From positions 9,106,430 to 9,170,429 of the forward strand of contig NC_066844.1 in the NCBI RefSeq assembly GCF_001640805.2: 64,000 bases of DNA, in the 5' to 3' direction. The notes under the pieces were generated by a model. It saw only the letters and a list, made by a program, of their open reading frames with translations. It was not told the DNA's origin and ran no database searches. Of the stretch, positions 44,527 through 55,847 are shown one piece after another. Origin of the DNA: Lates calcarifer (Eukaryota > Chordata > Actinopteri > Centropomidae). Position numbers and translations under genes: made by a program. How positions within the stretch are numbered: the first letter of the stretch is position 1; each line of letters opens with the position of its first letter.

Positions 44527-47184
44527 CTGAGAAGATATTGATGGACAGGAGACAATGAGATTATAGTGAATGAAAGCCATGGCCTACACTCCAAAATTTA
44601 TTAAAACAGGACACAAATTACATATATATAATTATTGTTATTATTAATTTGTGCAGTCCACCTCAACTGCATACACAGATTCATTTAAAGATGCTGGGTA
44701 TAGAGGCGCCCAAACCAGCATGAACTGGGATGGTGAACAGACTGTAGCGTCATGCTTCAACAAAACTGCTGCGGTGAAAGCAGTCAGCAGACGACAAGGC
44801 AAGAGAGGCAGCATTGCTAACAGCATCTGCTCAATGAGAAACCCCATAAGACTAAAAAAAAAAAAAGGTAATACTCGCCTGAAGACACACTCACTGACTT
44901 TCTATAAATGCCTAATGGCACCAAAAATCCCCAAATTCCCTCCTAACACATTTGTTTATGCTTTATAACTCAGCACAGTTCAAAATTCAGTTTCAACACA
45001 GTAACCGTGAGCCAGGGGGAAATTTTTTGGGAGGGGGGGCTACTGCGTGGCAGATAAAAGAAAATGTCTTTTAAAATGTGTCATGTTCTTCAAACATGTA
45101 ACAATTTAAACCAAATGTAACAGAAAAATAAGCATGGTCACTTAGAAGATAACAGCATTCTTTTCACAGCAGGTGTGTGAGAGAGCAGCAGTAGTAGTAG
45201 TATTTGTATTTGCTTTATTTGCAGTGACAACACAGAGTGACTGCCTTCAGTCTAAATCTGGGCAGACACTCTACAGTTTAAGTCAGATTTCTAAATCAGT
45301 TGCCCAGCAACAAATTTTAGAATCAATTTTACACATCAGTTGTTGTTTTGAGGTGAGCCAAGATGCTAGAATAATCATCTGAATGATCAATGATCTGGCT
45401 CTCTGGAAACCCATTGTATTAGAAAATCAGAAATTTCAGTCAGCTGTCTACAGTTTGGACAGTTTCACAGTCAAATTTCACACAGGGCTGCTGTCAAAGG
45501 ATTCACCGTAGTGAGCTTGTTTCAGTATGACTGGAGTAGTAGTATTTCACATGTTGTGGCTAAAACTGCTGTCTTGAGACTGCTGCGATATAAAATTGAG
45601 CTAGGACTTTGCTGCATAACAGACAGAAACATTCTGTCTAAACCTACCAGAAATTGGCAGCTTCATAAAAAAAAAAGGACTGTATATTCAGCGTGAGCAC
45701 TCATGTTGTTGCCTGTTGATTGATGTGTGAGCATAAAAGTTGCAGGTTCTGGACATTCAGAAAGGCCTATTAAAATGTGTAGTCCGTGTTAAAATGACAT
45801 AAAAAGCCTTTAAATTCATTGTGTTGGTGGTCAACAGTCTGTCCAGTTCAATACAAAACTAGGCCTATATCAGCACAGTTTATAAGGTTATATAGATGAT
45901 AAATAAAAGGACAGTGGTTTTAAATAGATGGACTAAACTGAACATTTTAAAGTGTAATTATCAAGTTGATAACAAAGGTTGTGTTTTAAAGTCAAACATT
46001 ATGACACATTTTAGTACATTTAGTACTATAACATTTTAAATAAAAATTGCATTGTATTTTAAGCTTTTTTCATGCTTATTTTGGAACTCCAGAGTCCTTA
46101 AAAGATTATCTGCCTGGTTTTCTACAGGTGACTATAGTCTGGATCCCACTGTGTGATGATTCTCCAGTTATAACTTACAATCTAACCCTAGAGACAGAGA
46201 GATTGACTCAGACGTGTGCATCCTGTGTAATTTACCCTGTTACATGTTATCATATCAATGACAACAATAGCCCTACAATGAAATGACCAATAAGAGCATC
46301 CTGGTAACCGTTGTCATGACCACTGCAGGAGGCAGCAGTATGAGATTACAGCTTCCTTTAGGGGGGTCAGAGTTCACAGTTCAGATGAACTACAGCAGAT
46401 ACAGCTGTGTGCTACTTTTTATCCATAATACATCAGTACATGACTAAGTACTGTTAAATAGGAGTTTGGATGGGAATATGTGCAGCTGGTGAGTAAACTG
46501 CAGGTCAGTGTGTTGACACTGGTTTAGTTACTCCTTGAGATTTCCCTTTAACAAAAAGCCTTGAGAGTGACTTAAGATGGCACAGACACACCAGCGTTCT
46601 GCCCTCACAAGGATTTTCATTTTTAAACCTAAACGTGGAAGAATCCTGTTGGTGAGGCTGGTGGTGCATGACGATTCACATTAGCATTTTCTGATCTGCA
46701 ACCTCCATGGTTCAGCTCAGGAAAGATTGTGGCCACTCACTGGTTGGTCGGATACAGGATGCACAACAAAGTCCTCAGTGTTCAAGTCAAAAGCTTTGTA
46801 CACTCCACCATCGATCCTCTCTGTGAGATATTGCTACACTGTAAAAACCTTGCACTACTTTGGTCTTTGTTCCTGAAAGACAACAATCATTATTAACCAA
46901 ACTCTAAGAGGTTGCTTGTCAAGAAAAGGTTAACATGGGTAATTAGAATTCTTTTATGGGAAGGACATACAGGTCTTTAAAACCTGTAAATTGTGTAGAG
47001 CAATATGTGTTTGTTAAAATATAAAGGTTTCACCCACAGCATGATTATTAGAAAGTTAAAATGATTCTGAAGTCATCTCCCTCTCTCTCTCTATCAGCTG
47101 GCCTGAATTCAGTCAAAGCTGTGTTTTGTACATGGACTTTGGTCATGTGGGAACAAGTTACCTACAGTGAGTTATTATCAGCAT

Positions 47185-47186
<2 letters not shown>

Positions 47187-47228
<42 letters not shown>
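47187..47228. repeat. (GT)21 microsatellite
   Basis: Perfect GT dinucleotides. Confidence 0.97.
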
Positions 47229-47230
<2 letters not shown>

Positions 47231-48157
47231 GAAAGAAAGACTAGAAAGTGAAAGAAACAACATTTTTCTGTTGTGCTGTACTACTAATATATACCACTAC
47301 TTATTCATATCACTGGCTGTTAAACTGAGGTCCAGGCTCTGAGACAGGAGGTTTTAAGAGTCCTTCAAGTGTCCCCATCATAATGAAGAATAACAAGGTC
47401 TAACTATGATTTACGGTAGTAAGTAGGCAAGCCATCACTTGAAAACAGAGTTGTGATCCAACATGTTATTAAACTCATAATTCATTAAGCTTGTGAGAGC
47501 TAAGGAATTTTCCTGTAATCGAATATGCAGAATGAATGGATGTTATATGTTTCAAGGTATAATGACACATGGTACCATGTAGTACACATTTTGTTTTCAC
47601 AAGAAGCATTTTTCCCCTAGGAAAATCACTTTGGGGCCTTATACTCTCTTTTGTGAAAAATATCGTTCCACTCCAGTTGTGGATGTTAGGAGGCATCTGT
47701 TATAATGTAACGCTTTGTTACCACTGCTACTCCAGAGAGAAGGGGGTGGAGGGGAGAGAGAAAAGACAAGCAATCTCTGGATAATGGAGGAAGGGAGAGA
47801 CACTGAAAGGGCCAAAGTACCTCCTATAACTATTTCTATTATATATAAATTACTTAAAATCAACCTTGCTTACCAGTATGTTGTGCAGTTCAAATTATTT
47901 GTTAATACTGGGATGGTACATTTTTCAAAACACAATGTAATACAGCTTTTTTAATATACAGTATCTATCTTTTGTGGCCTTTTAAAAACACCATTTCCCA
48001 AAAGCCCAGAACTGCAGCATGTTTAATGCCAACAGCTTGATCGACTGTGGCAAGCTATGAGAATGTACAGTGGAAGCTGAATGCTGTTTTATATAGATTT
48101 TTAGACAGCAAACAGTACATCTACATTTAGCAATGACGCCCACAAAGGGAATTTCTC

Positions 48158-48224
48158 ACTATACACTCACTGGCCAGTTTATTAGGTGCACCTTGCTAGT
48201 ACCAGGTTGGACCCCCTTTTCTTG
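48158..48224 (+). mobile_element. Tc1-type transposon terminus fragment
   Basis: Reads acactcactggccagttta, ttaggtgcaccttgctagta, ccaggttggaccccctttt, the start of a very common fish Tc1-like element; the body is not present to its right. Confidence 0.75.
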
Positions 48225-48612
48225 GATATAAAAACAAGGAGCCACATCTTTCTGTCGAACATGACAACACAGCGCAAGTGCAAGAGTGGACTAGCTAATT
48301 ATTGACTAGTGCTCTAGTATTTGAACAAAGAATTTTATCGTGGTTATTTAACATATCAAAGACAAGCTCTGTTAGCTCTTTTACATCATCTATTGAGAGC
48401 CATCTTCTGCTCTGCCTTCAAGAAATGTCTGAAAATCTAAAATTCTAATTTTCTACACAGACAGCAGTGCATTGTGTCAGCAGAGTGTCTGGTGTGAGTG
48501 GAGGACAACCAGTCGCTACGGCTACCATCTGGGAGCTAGGAAGCCAAGATAACACTGCTCTGTGTGTATGTGTGTCTGCGTGTGAGCAGATGCTTGCCTC
48601 AGTGCATATGTA

Positions 48613-48614
<2 letters not shown>

Positions 48615-48644
<30 letters not shown>
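48615..48644. repeat. (TG)15 microsatellite
   Basis: Perfect TG dinucleotides. Confidence 0.96.
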
Positions 48645-48645
<1 letters not shown>

Positions 48646-49261
48646 ATGTGTGTCACATGTCTCTCTCAGTGGGTGCTATCTATCTGCCAGTAATTGCACC
48701 AGCCAGTGAGACTGCTGGAGTGGAGCTTGGTCTGGCTTACACGCAGCTGAGATCACAGCCTGAAAGCAGTGGGGTATTTTAGGAGCAAATTCACTTTGTC
48801 AGATAACTTTGACTTAGCCAGTATGGCAGTCTGATTGTATTTCATTTAAAAACAGGGCCTTACTTCCCTAGTGCATCTTACCGCACAGATGATTGTTTCT
48901 GAAAGCCATCTTTACTGAGGACACTCTTAGAAATCATTGTCAAGTTAAAGTGTTGCCTGGGCTACCACTCAGAGGTCTGAGTCAAGTGCTTTTAAAGAAA
49001 TTCTTCAAATACTTGTTGATGACTTGTTAATACTTGAAAATGGCCTTGCCTGAATACACTGACTGATCAGTCTCTGGCTGAGACTGCTTTTACCAAGTGA
49101 CACAACTTGTTTTAGCATGGTTTGGCTCTGTTTCCAAGCAAGGCTCAGCAAGGTTGCATCCTGCGATTAAGGCCACCATGCATACTATCATGGCATGGCT
49201 CACCCTGCATGTCATACTGGAACTATGGGAGGAATATTGCCCATCAGCTAATTCCTTGTTT

Positions 49262-49263
<2 letters not shown>

Positions 49264-49297
<34 letters not shown>
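49264..49297. repeat. T34 homopolymer
   Basis: An unbroken run of 34 T (A34 on the cadps strand). The sequence on its left is not a recognisable retroelement, so I cannot say whether it is a poly(A) tail of a minus-strand... or plus-strand insertion. Length may be affected by sequencing error. Confidence 0.9.
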
Positions 49298-49299
<2 letters not shown>

Positions 49300-49988
49300 A
49301 TTTTCAGCAGAGAGTAGGCAGCTAAGGTGAGCTGGTACAACTCCTATCACCAGACAAATGTTGATATTCTGCAATACCTAGGGGCCAGTTGTACCAGGTG
49401 GATAAAAAAAAAGTTGGGTTTAAGTTCAGTTGAAGTAATGAAAGCAGCAGTCAATGAAGCAGAGGGTGGACTAGGAAGTTGGACAGTTGATGAAGTGAAG
49501 AAGAAATAGAAAAACCTTCTTCAGGCAGCCAGGACAGACTCTAGCCTGTGCAAAAAAGCCCCAACAGACGAGGGATCACCCCTTAAAATCTCACTTTATA
49601 GCAGCATGTAAGGCCCTTTTCAGATATTGGAGCAAATAAAATTTACCTGCATCTATCAGTGGTGTAATGATCCATCAATCTACATTGATAAATCTATTCA
49701 ATGATGTGCTGTGGCAAAACTAAACTACAGTATAGCAATATAAAATGGGACATTTATTGTTTATTCTAATGGTTAATGTTTTTAATTTACAAATTAATTT
49801 AAAGAAAATCAATAATCACACTTAAATTGTCAACTACCAAACCATGAACTGATTTAGATCAATAGCAAACTGAATAGCCTTCGTAACTCCTACAGAATCC
49901 CACTTACAGACCAGACATATGGCTCAAAGGAAATTAAACATTTCAGTTTTGTGTTTCTTGAGTTACTGGGCAAAATATTCACAACACC

Positions 49989-49990
<2 letters not shown>

Positions 49991-50020
<30 letters not shown>
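49991..50020. repeat. (CA)15 microsatellite
   Basis: Perfect CA dinucleotides. Confidence 0.97.
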
Positions 50021-50022
<2 letters not shown>

Positions 50023-50084
50023 AAGTATAGGCATATATACATTTTTCCTTGCCACTGTCACCTAGTTCTTGTTCACATTGGGAA

Positions 50085-50229
50085 CCGTTGGGTGTCTCTG
50101 TGTAATTATAATAATCTGAAGAGTACGGTCTAGACCTGCTCTGTATGAAAAGTCCCTTGAGATAACTTCTGTTTTGATTCTGCACTATATAAATATAATT
50201 GAATTTAATTGAACTGAATTGAATTGAAT
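50085..50229 (+). mobile_element. LINE 3' end with (TTGAA)n tail
   Basis: Reads tgaaaagtcccttgagataa, cttctgttttgattctgcac, tatataaatataattgaatt and then TTGAA-type units: the standard 3' terminus of a fish L2-type LINE or its SINE partner, with short-unit tail. Confidence 0.75.
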
Positions 50230-51891
50230 ATGCAGTACAGGGCAAGGTTCCAATGAAGCATAAGCAAACTCATGCACTCTCAGACATTAGAATTGACATT
50301 AACCCTTTCACCCTCCTGAACATGCTTGACCTCCCTGCTGATGACATAACATCAAACGGAGGGGTAATCCCAGATTACGCACTGTACAGCAGACCGACAA
50401 ACGACTGAAAGTGTTCAGCACTGCAAGTGCTGCTGTTCACACATTCACACAGAGGGCTTTCATATGAATACAAGGCAGTGGTAAATGCTTACAGCACACT
50501 CAGATGCACACACCTGTGTCCTGAAAGTTTGTCTATAAGCAAATCTAAAATAAAGAAGAACTGCAAAACCACAAGTATTTTTAAATCTTTCATGTGAAAC
50601 TAACTATCCACATTGGTCCAAAACCTCTTCTCAGAGCAACGATGTTGTCATTGAGAATCCATAGATGCTGTATTCAGACAGCTTCAAAACACACCACCCA
50701 CACATTACTGGCATGTGATTGGCTACTGGCTGTCATTCTGTCAAAAGTTAAAATGTAGCCAGCTTTTCCTCGCTGGCCAACAGTCTTTAACATCAAGAAA
50801 TTCTCAGATTCAGTGGTAATAAATTTACTCTTTATGCTAAGTTTCCTGAGCTGCTAATGTCACAGACAGTGTGTAGAGCTTTCGATTTAGATAGATTTCA
50901 CTAATCTAGCACTAACGGATCAGGGATTATTCCAAGGAGTCATCAGTAAATAGAGTCACAGACACCAAGGAAATCTGGCAGTCTGCTTTCTAGGCTCCTG
51001 ACTATCCTGCTTTATGGTCTATGGTTCAGTTAATCAAAAGCAGTCTTAATAGAAGTATTTCTACAGAAGCAATGCCCCCATTGGCTTTAATGGCATCTAT
51101 TACTCTATAAATGACATTCATGTGATGTCTGAGCAACCGGGACTGACTTAAAGATGGCCTGGTGAATAGATTGTTTTCGCTTGCAGCATAATGACGTTGA
51201 TAATCTCTGTGGTCTCATTTAGCCTCTTGTGTTTTTTAAGACATGTGAAAGCTTTAAAAAAAATCACAAGTGGGCAATTTTCTGATGAATTTTATGTCAC
51301 AGAATAAAAGGCGAAAATGTCTGCAGCTTGTGTTAACCTGCACAGACCTTATTTCAGGCATCTAACCAAAACTCCATTCAAAATATCCACTGACTTTAGG
51401 ACAAGGGAACCAGATGTGCTAAAATGTTTAAGCAACAAAATACAAACAAACACTCCCCTCCCCTCAGTGCTCCCTCAGACACTCTCACACTAAACAACAT
51501 AAACACAACACAGTATCTGCAACATACTGGAGCAACAACAAGCAAGAGTTAGTGGTTTGGATTGTTTTTACAGATCAACACTGACTGAAGACAGGCCTGT
51601 AGATTTGTACCTTAGCTAACAAGGAAGTTAACTTCACCTGACATAGCATTTCATATTATGCATCAATCCCAGTGTGCTACTTTGTGTCTATAAAAGCCTT
51701 TGCAAATGTTGTAAGGACAAATATCATAATAAAGAGTAAACAACAACAGAGCACGTAGATTGTGTTACATTAGCTGCAGTGAAGCTAACATGCAGAGCAG
51801 ATGAGATGGTTCCTCAAACCAAGAACAAATGGGACAAAACAATACTGACCTACTGCTTCTGTGAAACACAGCAAAACTAATGTTACCCACC

Positions 51892-52047
51892 TCAAGCAGA
51901 AACAGAGCAACTTTTCAGCTTCTGGAGGTCTCCCCACCGCTGGAGAGCCACGTTGATGTTGATGCAGGCCTTCCCCCTGGCCTGAGTGTAGCCTTTCTGT
52001 ATAAATTTATATTCCTCTGTCCGTTTCCTAGGCTGTTTGTCTGCCAT
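51892..52047 (-). pseudogene. 51-codon open frame with its own TATA/CCAAT region, transposon-like
   Basis: Begins MADKQPRKRTEEYKFIQKGY and ends with stop after LKSCSVSA. The middle, ARGKACININVALQRWGDLQ, resembles the 'AR..INIGVAFQRWRDLR' N-terminal piece that recurs in many teleost repeat-encoded proteins. Those continue with 'GLKTDAE.A.FLLD', which is lost here after a stop. On the same strand upstream lie a TATATAAG box (52115-52122) and CCAAT (52156-52160). Probably a truncated first exon of a DNA-transposon-derived gene; no signal peptide or membrane segment. Family assignment is from memory only. Confidence 0.4.
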
Positions 52048-52114
52048 TACCCCATCTCTGCCCTGTGGCATTGGCATGGGCCACATTTTCTGTCTTCCTT
52101 GTTCTCCCCCGCCC

Positions 52115-52160
52115 CTTATATACCTTCCCACCACCTGTGCATGAGCATGAACATGATTGG
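52115..52160 (-). promoter_or_regulatory. TATA box and CCAAT box upstream of the 51-codon frame
   Basis: On minus, CCAATC at 52160-52155 is followed about 35 bases later by GGTATATAAGGGGCGGGG, a TATA box joined to a GC box. The ATG at 52047-52045 lies about 70 bases further on. The spacing is right for a compact RNA polymerase II promoter. Confidence 0.45.
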
Positions 52161-52764
52161 CTGGAATGGACCACACCGATTCACTTGTGCAATGAGCTGG
52201 GGGTGTGTAGTTTGATAGATACAGGGCATTTACCAGCCAAGAAGAGTCTGACAAATGATTCAACTATACTACTGAGCATTATAGGAAATGTAGGTTCCGG
52301 TGTTTTTAGAGGTTGAGCCATATCAGGGACTAAAGTCAGGATATCTTTACCTTTGACCAGACTTTCTTTTACAATTGCTCTGCTGGAAATGCAATACAGT
52401 TTTGCCAAAGCAACAAATTAAGTACAAGCCAAAGTAGATCAGTGTGGGGCTCTCAGAAACAAGTGCAAAAAAGATGACTGCTGCAATCATCTTTTGAAGA
52501 TAGAGAGGGATTCTGCTAACCAAACTGAGTTAAGTCATTTGTTCCACCACCAGGGGTCCACACATGGGAAGACTTTAGTTTGAGATTTCCTGCCCCCCAC
52601 TGACAGTAAGACTAGGCATTGTTTATTGATTGTAGTGACCAAGAGGCCGATAAATCTGAGTTCTTCACTGTAAATGCCATGTAAATATTAATTATCCACA
52701 TATTGTTTATTACTGATGGGGTATATTTTTTATATCTTTATACTTTGAAGATGGGGGTTATATT

Positions 52765-52818
52765 ATCATTATTATTAGTAGTAGTAATAGTAGCAGTAGT
52801 AGTGGTGGTAATAGTATT
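52765..52818. repeat. (ATT)n(AGT)n degenerate trinucleotide tract
   Basis: ATT units pass into AGT/AGC/GGT units. Confidence 0.85.
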
Positions 52819-52839
52819 TTGTTATTACTTTTAGATTAT

Positions 52840-52920
52840 TTCATTTGTATACATGAAATGGAACACTGCAACACAACAATTTCCTGCAAAGGATTAATAA
52901 AGTATTTTGATTCTGATTCA
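52840..52920 (+). mobile_element. LINE 3' end
   Basis: Ends caatttcctgcaaaggatta, ataaagtattttgattctga, ttca: an L2/Rex-type LINE terminus (compare 16600-16643). A second LINE begins directly after it. Confidence 0.65.
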
Positions 52921-52924
52921 AGTT

Positions 52925-53637
52925 CTGTAGGTGGTTGCTAGCATCAACACAATCATTAAACAGGCCCAGCACAGCCTTTATTTCCTGCACTGGCTTAGGA
53001 AGTTAAACCTGCACAGTTCTACAATCATACAATCTGTTCTCTGCACATCCAGCACTGTCTGGTTTGACCCAGCCACTAAACAAGACAAAAACAGAGCACA
53101 ACGGTACAGTCGTGATTGCAGAGAGGATCGCTGGTGCAGACTTGCCCACCATCCAGGAGCTGTACACCTCCAGAGTCAGGAATCATTATCACAGATGCCT
53201 CAAACTCTGGACACTACCTGTTCCAACTCCTGCCTCTGGTATGCTCTACACTGTATACTAAGACAACCTCAGACATCCTCAACTTCCCACATGCCATCAC
53301 TCTGATGAACAGTTAATCAGTCATGTAATATTAGGAATAAAACATCCACTGTCCCTACAGATTATATTAGATTAATATATGGTAACATGCACATATCATC
53401 CATCACTTGTTACAAGCAGGATTTACATACTGTACATAGATGTGTATATGTATACATGCCATACGTACCCTCATATCAAATGTGTGTAAAGGAACTTATT
53501 ACATTTCCTCCACCATGCACCACCTGTTTCCTTGTTTACCATTTTCAGAAACTGTATGTTTGATGTGTATATAGATTACTTAAATGAAGATGTGTCCTTT
53601 TTATCTTTTCTGCCCTTTTGTGACAATAAAGCGCCAT
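52925..53637 (+). mobile_element. LINE reverse-transcriptase C-terminus and 3' UTR
   Basis: The plus frame reads IIKQAQHSLYFLHWLRKLNL and FDPATKQDKNRAQR; after a frameshift it reads VVIAERIAGADLPTIQELYT and SRVRNHYHRC. These match the 'KA.QRLYFLRRLRKF... LQRVV..AEKIIG..LPSIQ.IY..R' end of fish LINE proteins. About 320 bp of 3' UTR follow, ending ttgtgacaataaagc at the edge of the CpG-rich segment. Confidence 0.8.
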
Positions 53638-53639
53638 CG

Positions 53640-53880
53640 AGGAGAGCTGCTCACATTAAATCACAGCTGCCTTGAAAGACGGCTTCAGCCGGGTATATAT
53701 ATAGACTCCTGACGTCATCGGGCAGCGCCGCCGGAGGGGTGCCGGTGCGGGTGTGGAGCCGCCGGGCCAATCCGAAGCAGGGGCGGACCAGAGAGACGGG
53801 CCAACGAAGGATTCCACCAATCATACACGAGGGCTCACGCAGCACAATTTGCATACGATAAAAACAAAAATTGGTCAGCC
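53640..53880 (-). promoter_or_regulatory. CpG-rich promoter-like segment: octamer, inverted CCAAT boxes, CRE, TATA
   Basis: The only CpG-dense, GC-rich stretch of the window (more than 20 CpG in about 220 bp). Reading on minus: CCAAT (53874-53870), octamer ATGCAAAT (53854-53847), inverted CCAAT at 53821-53817 and 53771-53767, GC-box-like ccgcccctgc, a perfect palindromic CRE TGACGTCA (53717-53710), then TATATATATA (53703-53694). A start would fall near 53665. The CRE/CCAAT/octamer/TATA set is known from H3.3-type and H2A/H2B histone promoters. No histone frame follows. The segment points towards cadps exon 2. Confidence 0.6.
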
Positions 53881-54354
53881 ACAAAGAAAGAGGAGTGAAG
53901 CCAACAAGGCTATCACTTATATTCCCTAATGTTACACGATATAGTGTAAAACAAGAAGTTCAAGTGGCAGATACAATTTTTTATGTTTGTTTATGCTAAA
54001 CATGCATAAAAAAATACTCTGGACTCTGCTCTTCACCATCATTTACCTGTCACTCCACTTCATCAACCAACCCTATCTCCTAGATATTATGTATATATCA
54101 AACAAAACTTCAACAAGAGATATAACTGTGACCAGATATCATTTTCTATTCACATGATGAGGAAATATTGCTAATTTCTATATATGACAGTTATTGAATG
54201 TATCATTAAAATGTTCTCAGACAATGTATTTGTTTTTGTACTGTACAATATCCGCTAGTAATGACAAGAGCGTTATTAAACTGTTAAGACTCTCTTAATG
54301 CAGAACAGAACAGTTTGCAGTGACTTCACACACAACCTGTTTAGTTTCATATAA

Positions 54355-54500
54355 CCAAACCAAGTGCTTCTAATGCCTAAACCTAACCACAGACAGGGCT
54401 GTGGATGCGAACCTCAGTCACTGGTGTGAGAGACATGAACTTTGTATGCCCGCCATCCACCCCAACCACCTGTTTAGTGTATGTAGATTAAGAGATGAGA
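54355..54500 (-). repeat. dispersed repeat of the 'ggttaggtttaggca' type
   Basis: On minus: aacaggtggttggggtggat, catgtctctcacaccagtga, ctgaggttcgcatccacagc, tgtggttaggtttaggcatt, agaagcacttggttt. The best-preserved copy of the family in the window. Confidence 0.5.
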
Positions 54501-55806
54501 TGTAATAAATGTTGCTTCAGAATATGACCTAGTAAGCAATTTTCTATAAAATCTATTTGCTGTTGCAGTGTAGTTTTTCATAAATGTAATCTCTAGAAGA
54601 CCGGGATTATACCAACGGTTGAATCTCCCAAAATTCAACCCTGTCTCCTAGAAATGACATTTATTTACATTGTGGTGACAAACATAATCTGAATTATGTA
54701 CGTTCAGTAACATGGATGAATAGTCACATTTATGAACTGTTCTAAAGTAGGGGCTGGGGTGGATGCAGATGTACAAACTACAGGACTGTGAAAGCAGAGC
54801 CCCAGGTTTACATTCTGTGTTTAAAAGAAGAACTTAAAGCAGAGCTCCACCAACCTCTCTATATACTTGTTTTAATTTTAAGTACCAGCTTTCTTTTGAG
54901 AAGTTATAGATGACAGCATAACTGTTGTCATGATGTATACAGTATTAAAATGAAATGCATGTTAGGCATATATAAAACAACAGAGTCTGGCATTAGTAAG
55001 TATAGGCTAATTGATTGATTTACCTTTAAAATCACTGATAAAACTATTCTATGTGCCATATAGTGAAGATTTCCTCTGAGCTGTGGCTGCATCAACTGTG
55101 ACTGTCAACTTTTTTTTTTATAGTGACGCTTCTTCTCTTGTTGTTTGTATAAATGTACAGACATATTTCAAAGCGTCCCCTGTAGAGCTCTGCTGAGCCA
55201 TGTTGTTATATCAATAAATGACAAACAATGCAGATGCTGAGTAGATTTATTCTCAACAGTTTGAGTATAATTTGCTTGTTTGGCCCTGAGAATGGCTGCT
55301 GTTTTTAATGACATATTATGTGCATCTGAATTACACACTCATTACAGAATATATACAGAATTGACTGTATTTATGTTGAATTTATTATCCTGGTAGGCTA
55401 ATTTCATTCTCTGCTCTTGATATGACCTCACTGACAATGGAAAGCTTGTGGAGAAAGTTGTGGTCAACAATATAAAAGGCCATGGATTCGTCATGCTAAT
55501 TGCCCTGTGGCCCTGAAGACTGTGATGATGAGTATAATATTCTCAATAGATTAGATGGGTATGATGACTCATCCCCAGCCTAATTACACCACACTCATTG
55601 CTTTCAATAAGAGGATGTGTCAAAGGACCACCATACACTGAAGCATGTGGTGTACGTTCATGTGTGTGCCGTGTGTGCCGTGTGTGTGGGTGTGCATTTG
55701 TACATGAACACAGCAGGCCATCTGACAAGGCTTTCATCATCATTAGCAGCCTACATGCTGTCCTCATGAATTATGTAGACACTATTGAACTGTTTCTACA
55801 ACACGC

Positions 55807-55809
55807 AAA

Positions 55810-55843
<34 letters not shown>
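55807..55843. repeat. (AC)n microsatellite
   Basis: AC dinucleotides with one AT step. Confidence 0.96.

Positions 55844-55847
<4 letters not shown>

Noticed and set aside
50340..50420. Possible short exon in a locally less AT-rich stretch
   Set aside because: No frame flanked by plausible splice sites and no homology recognised.
51880..52215. Plus-strand 111-codon frame
   Set aside because: Composition and lack of homology suggest chance. The minus strand has the promoter signals and the recognisable repeat-protein fragment.
53651..53884. 77-codon minus frame through the CpG-rich segment
   Set aside because: It runs through the CRE and TATA elements themselves. Long frames are expected by chance in GC-rich DNA.
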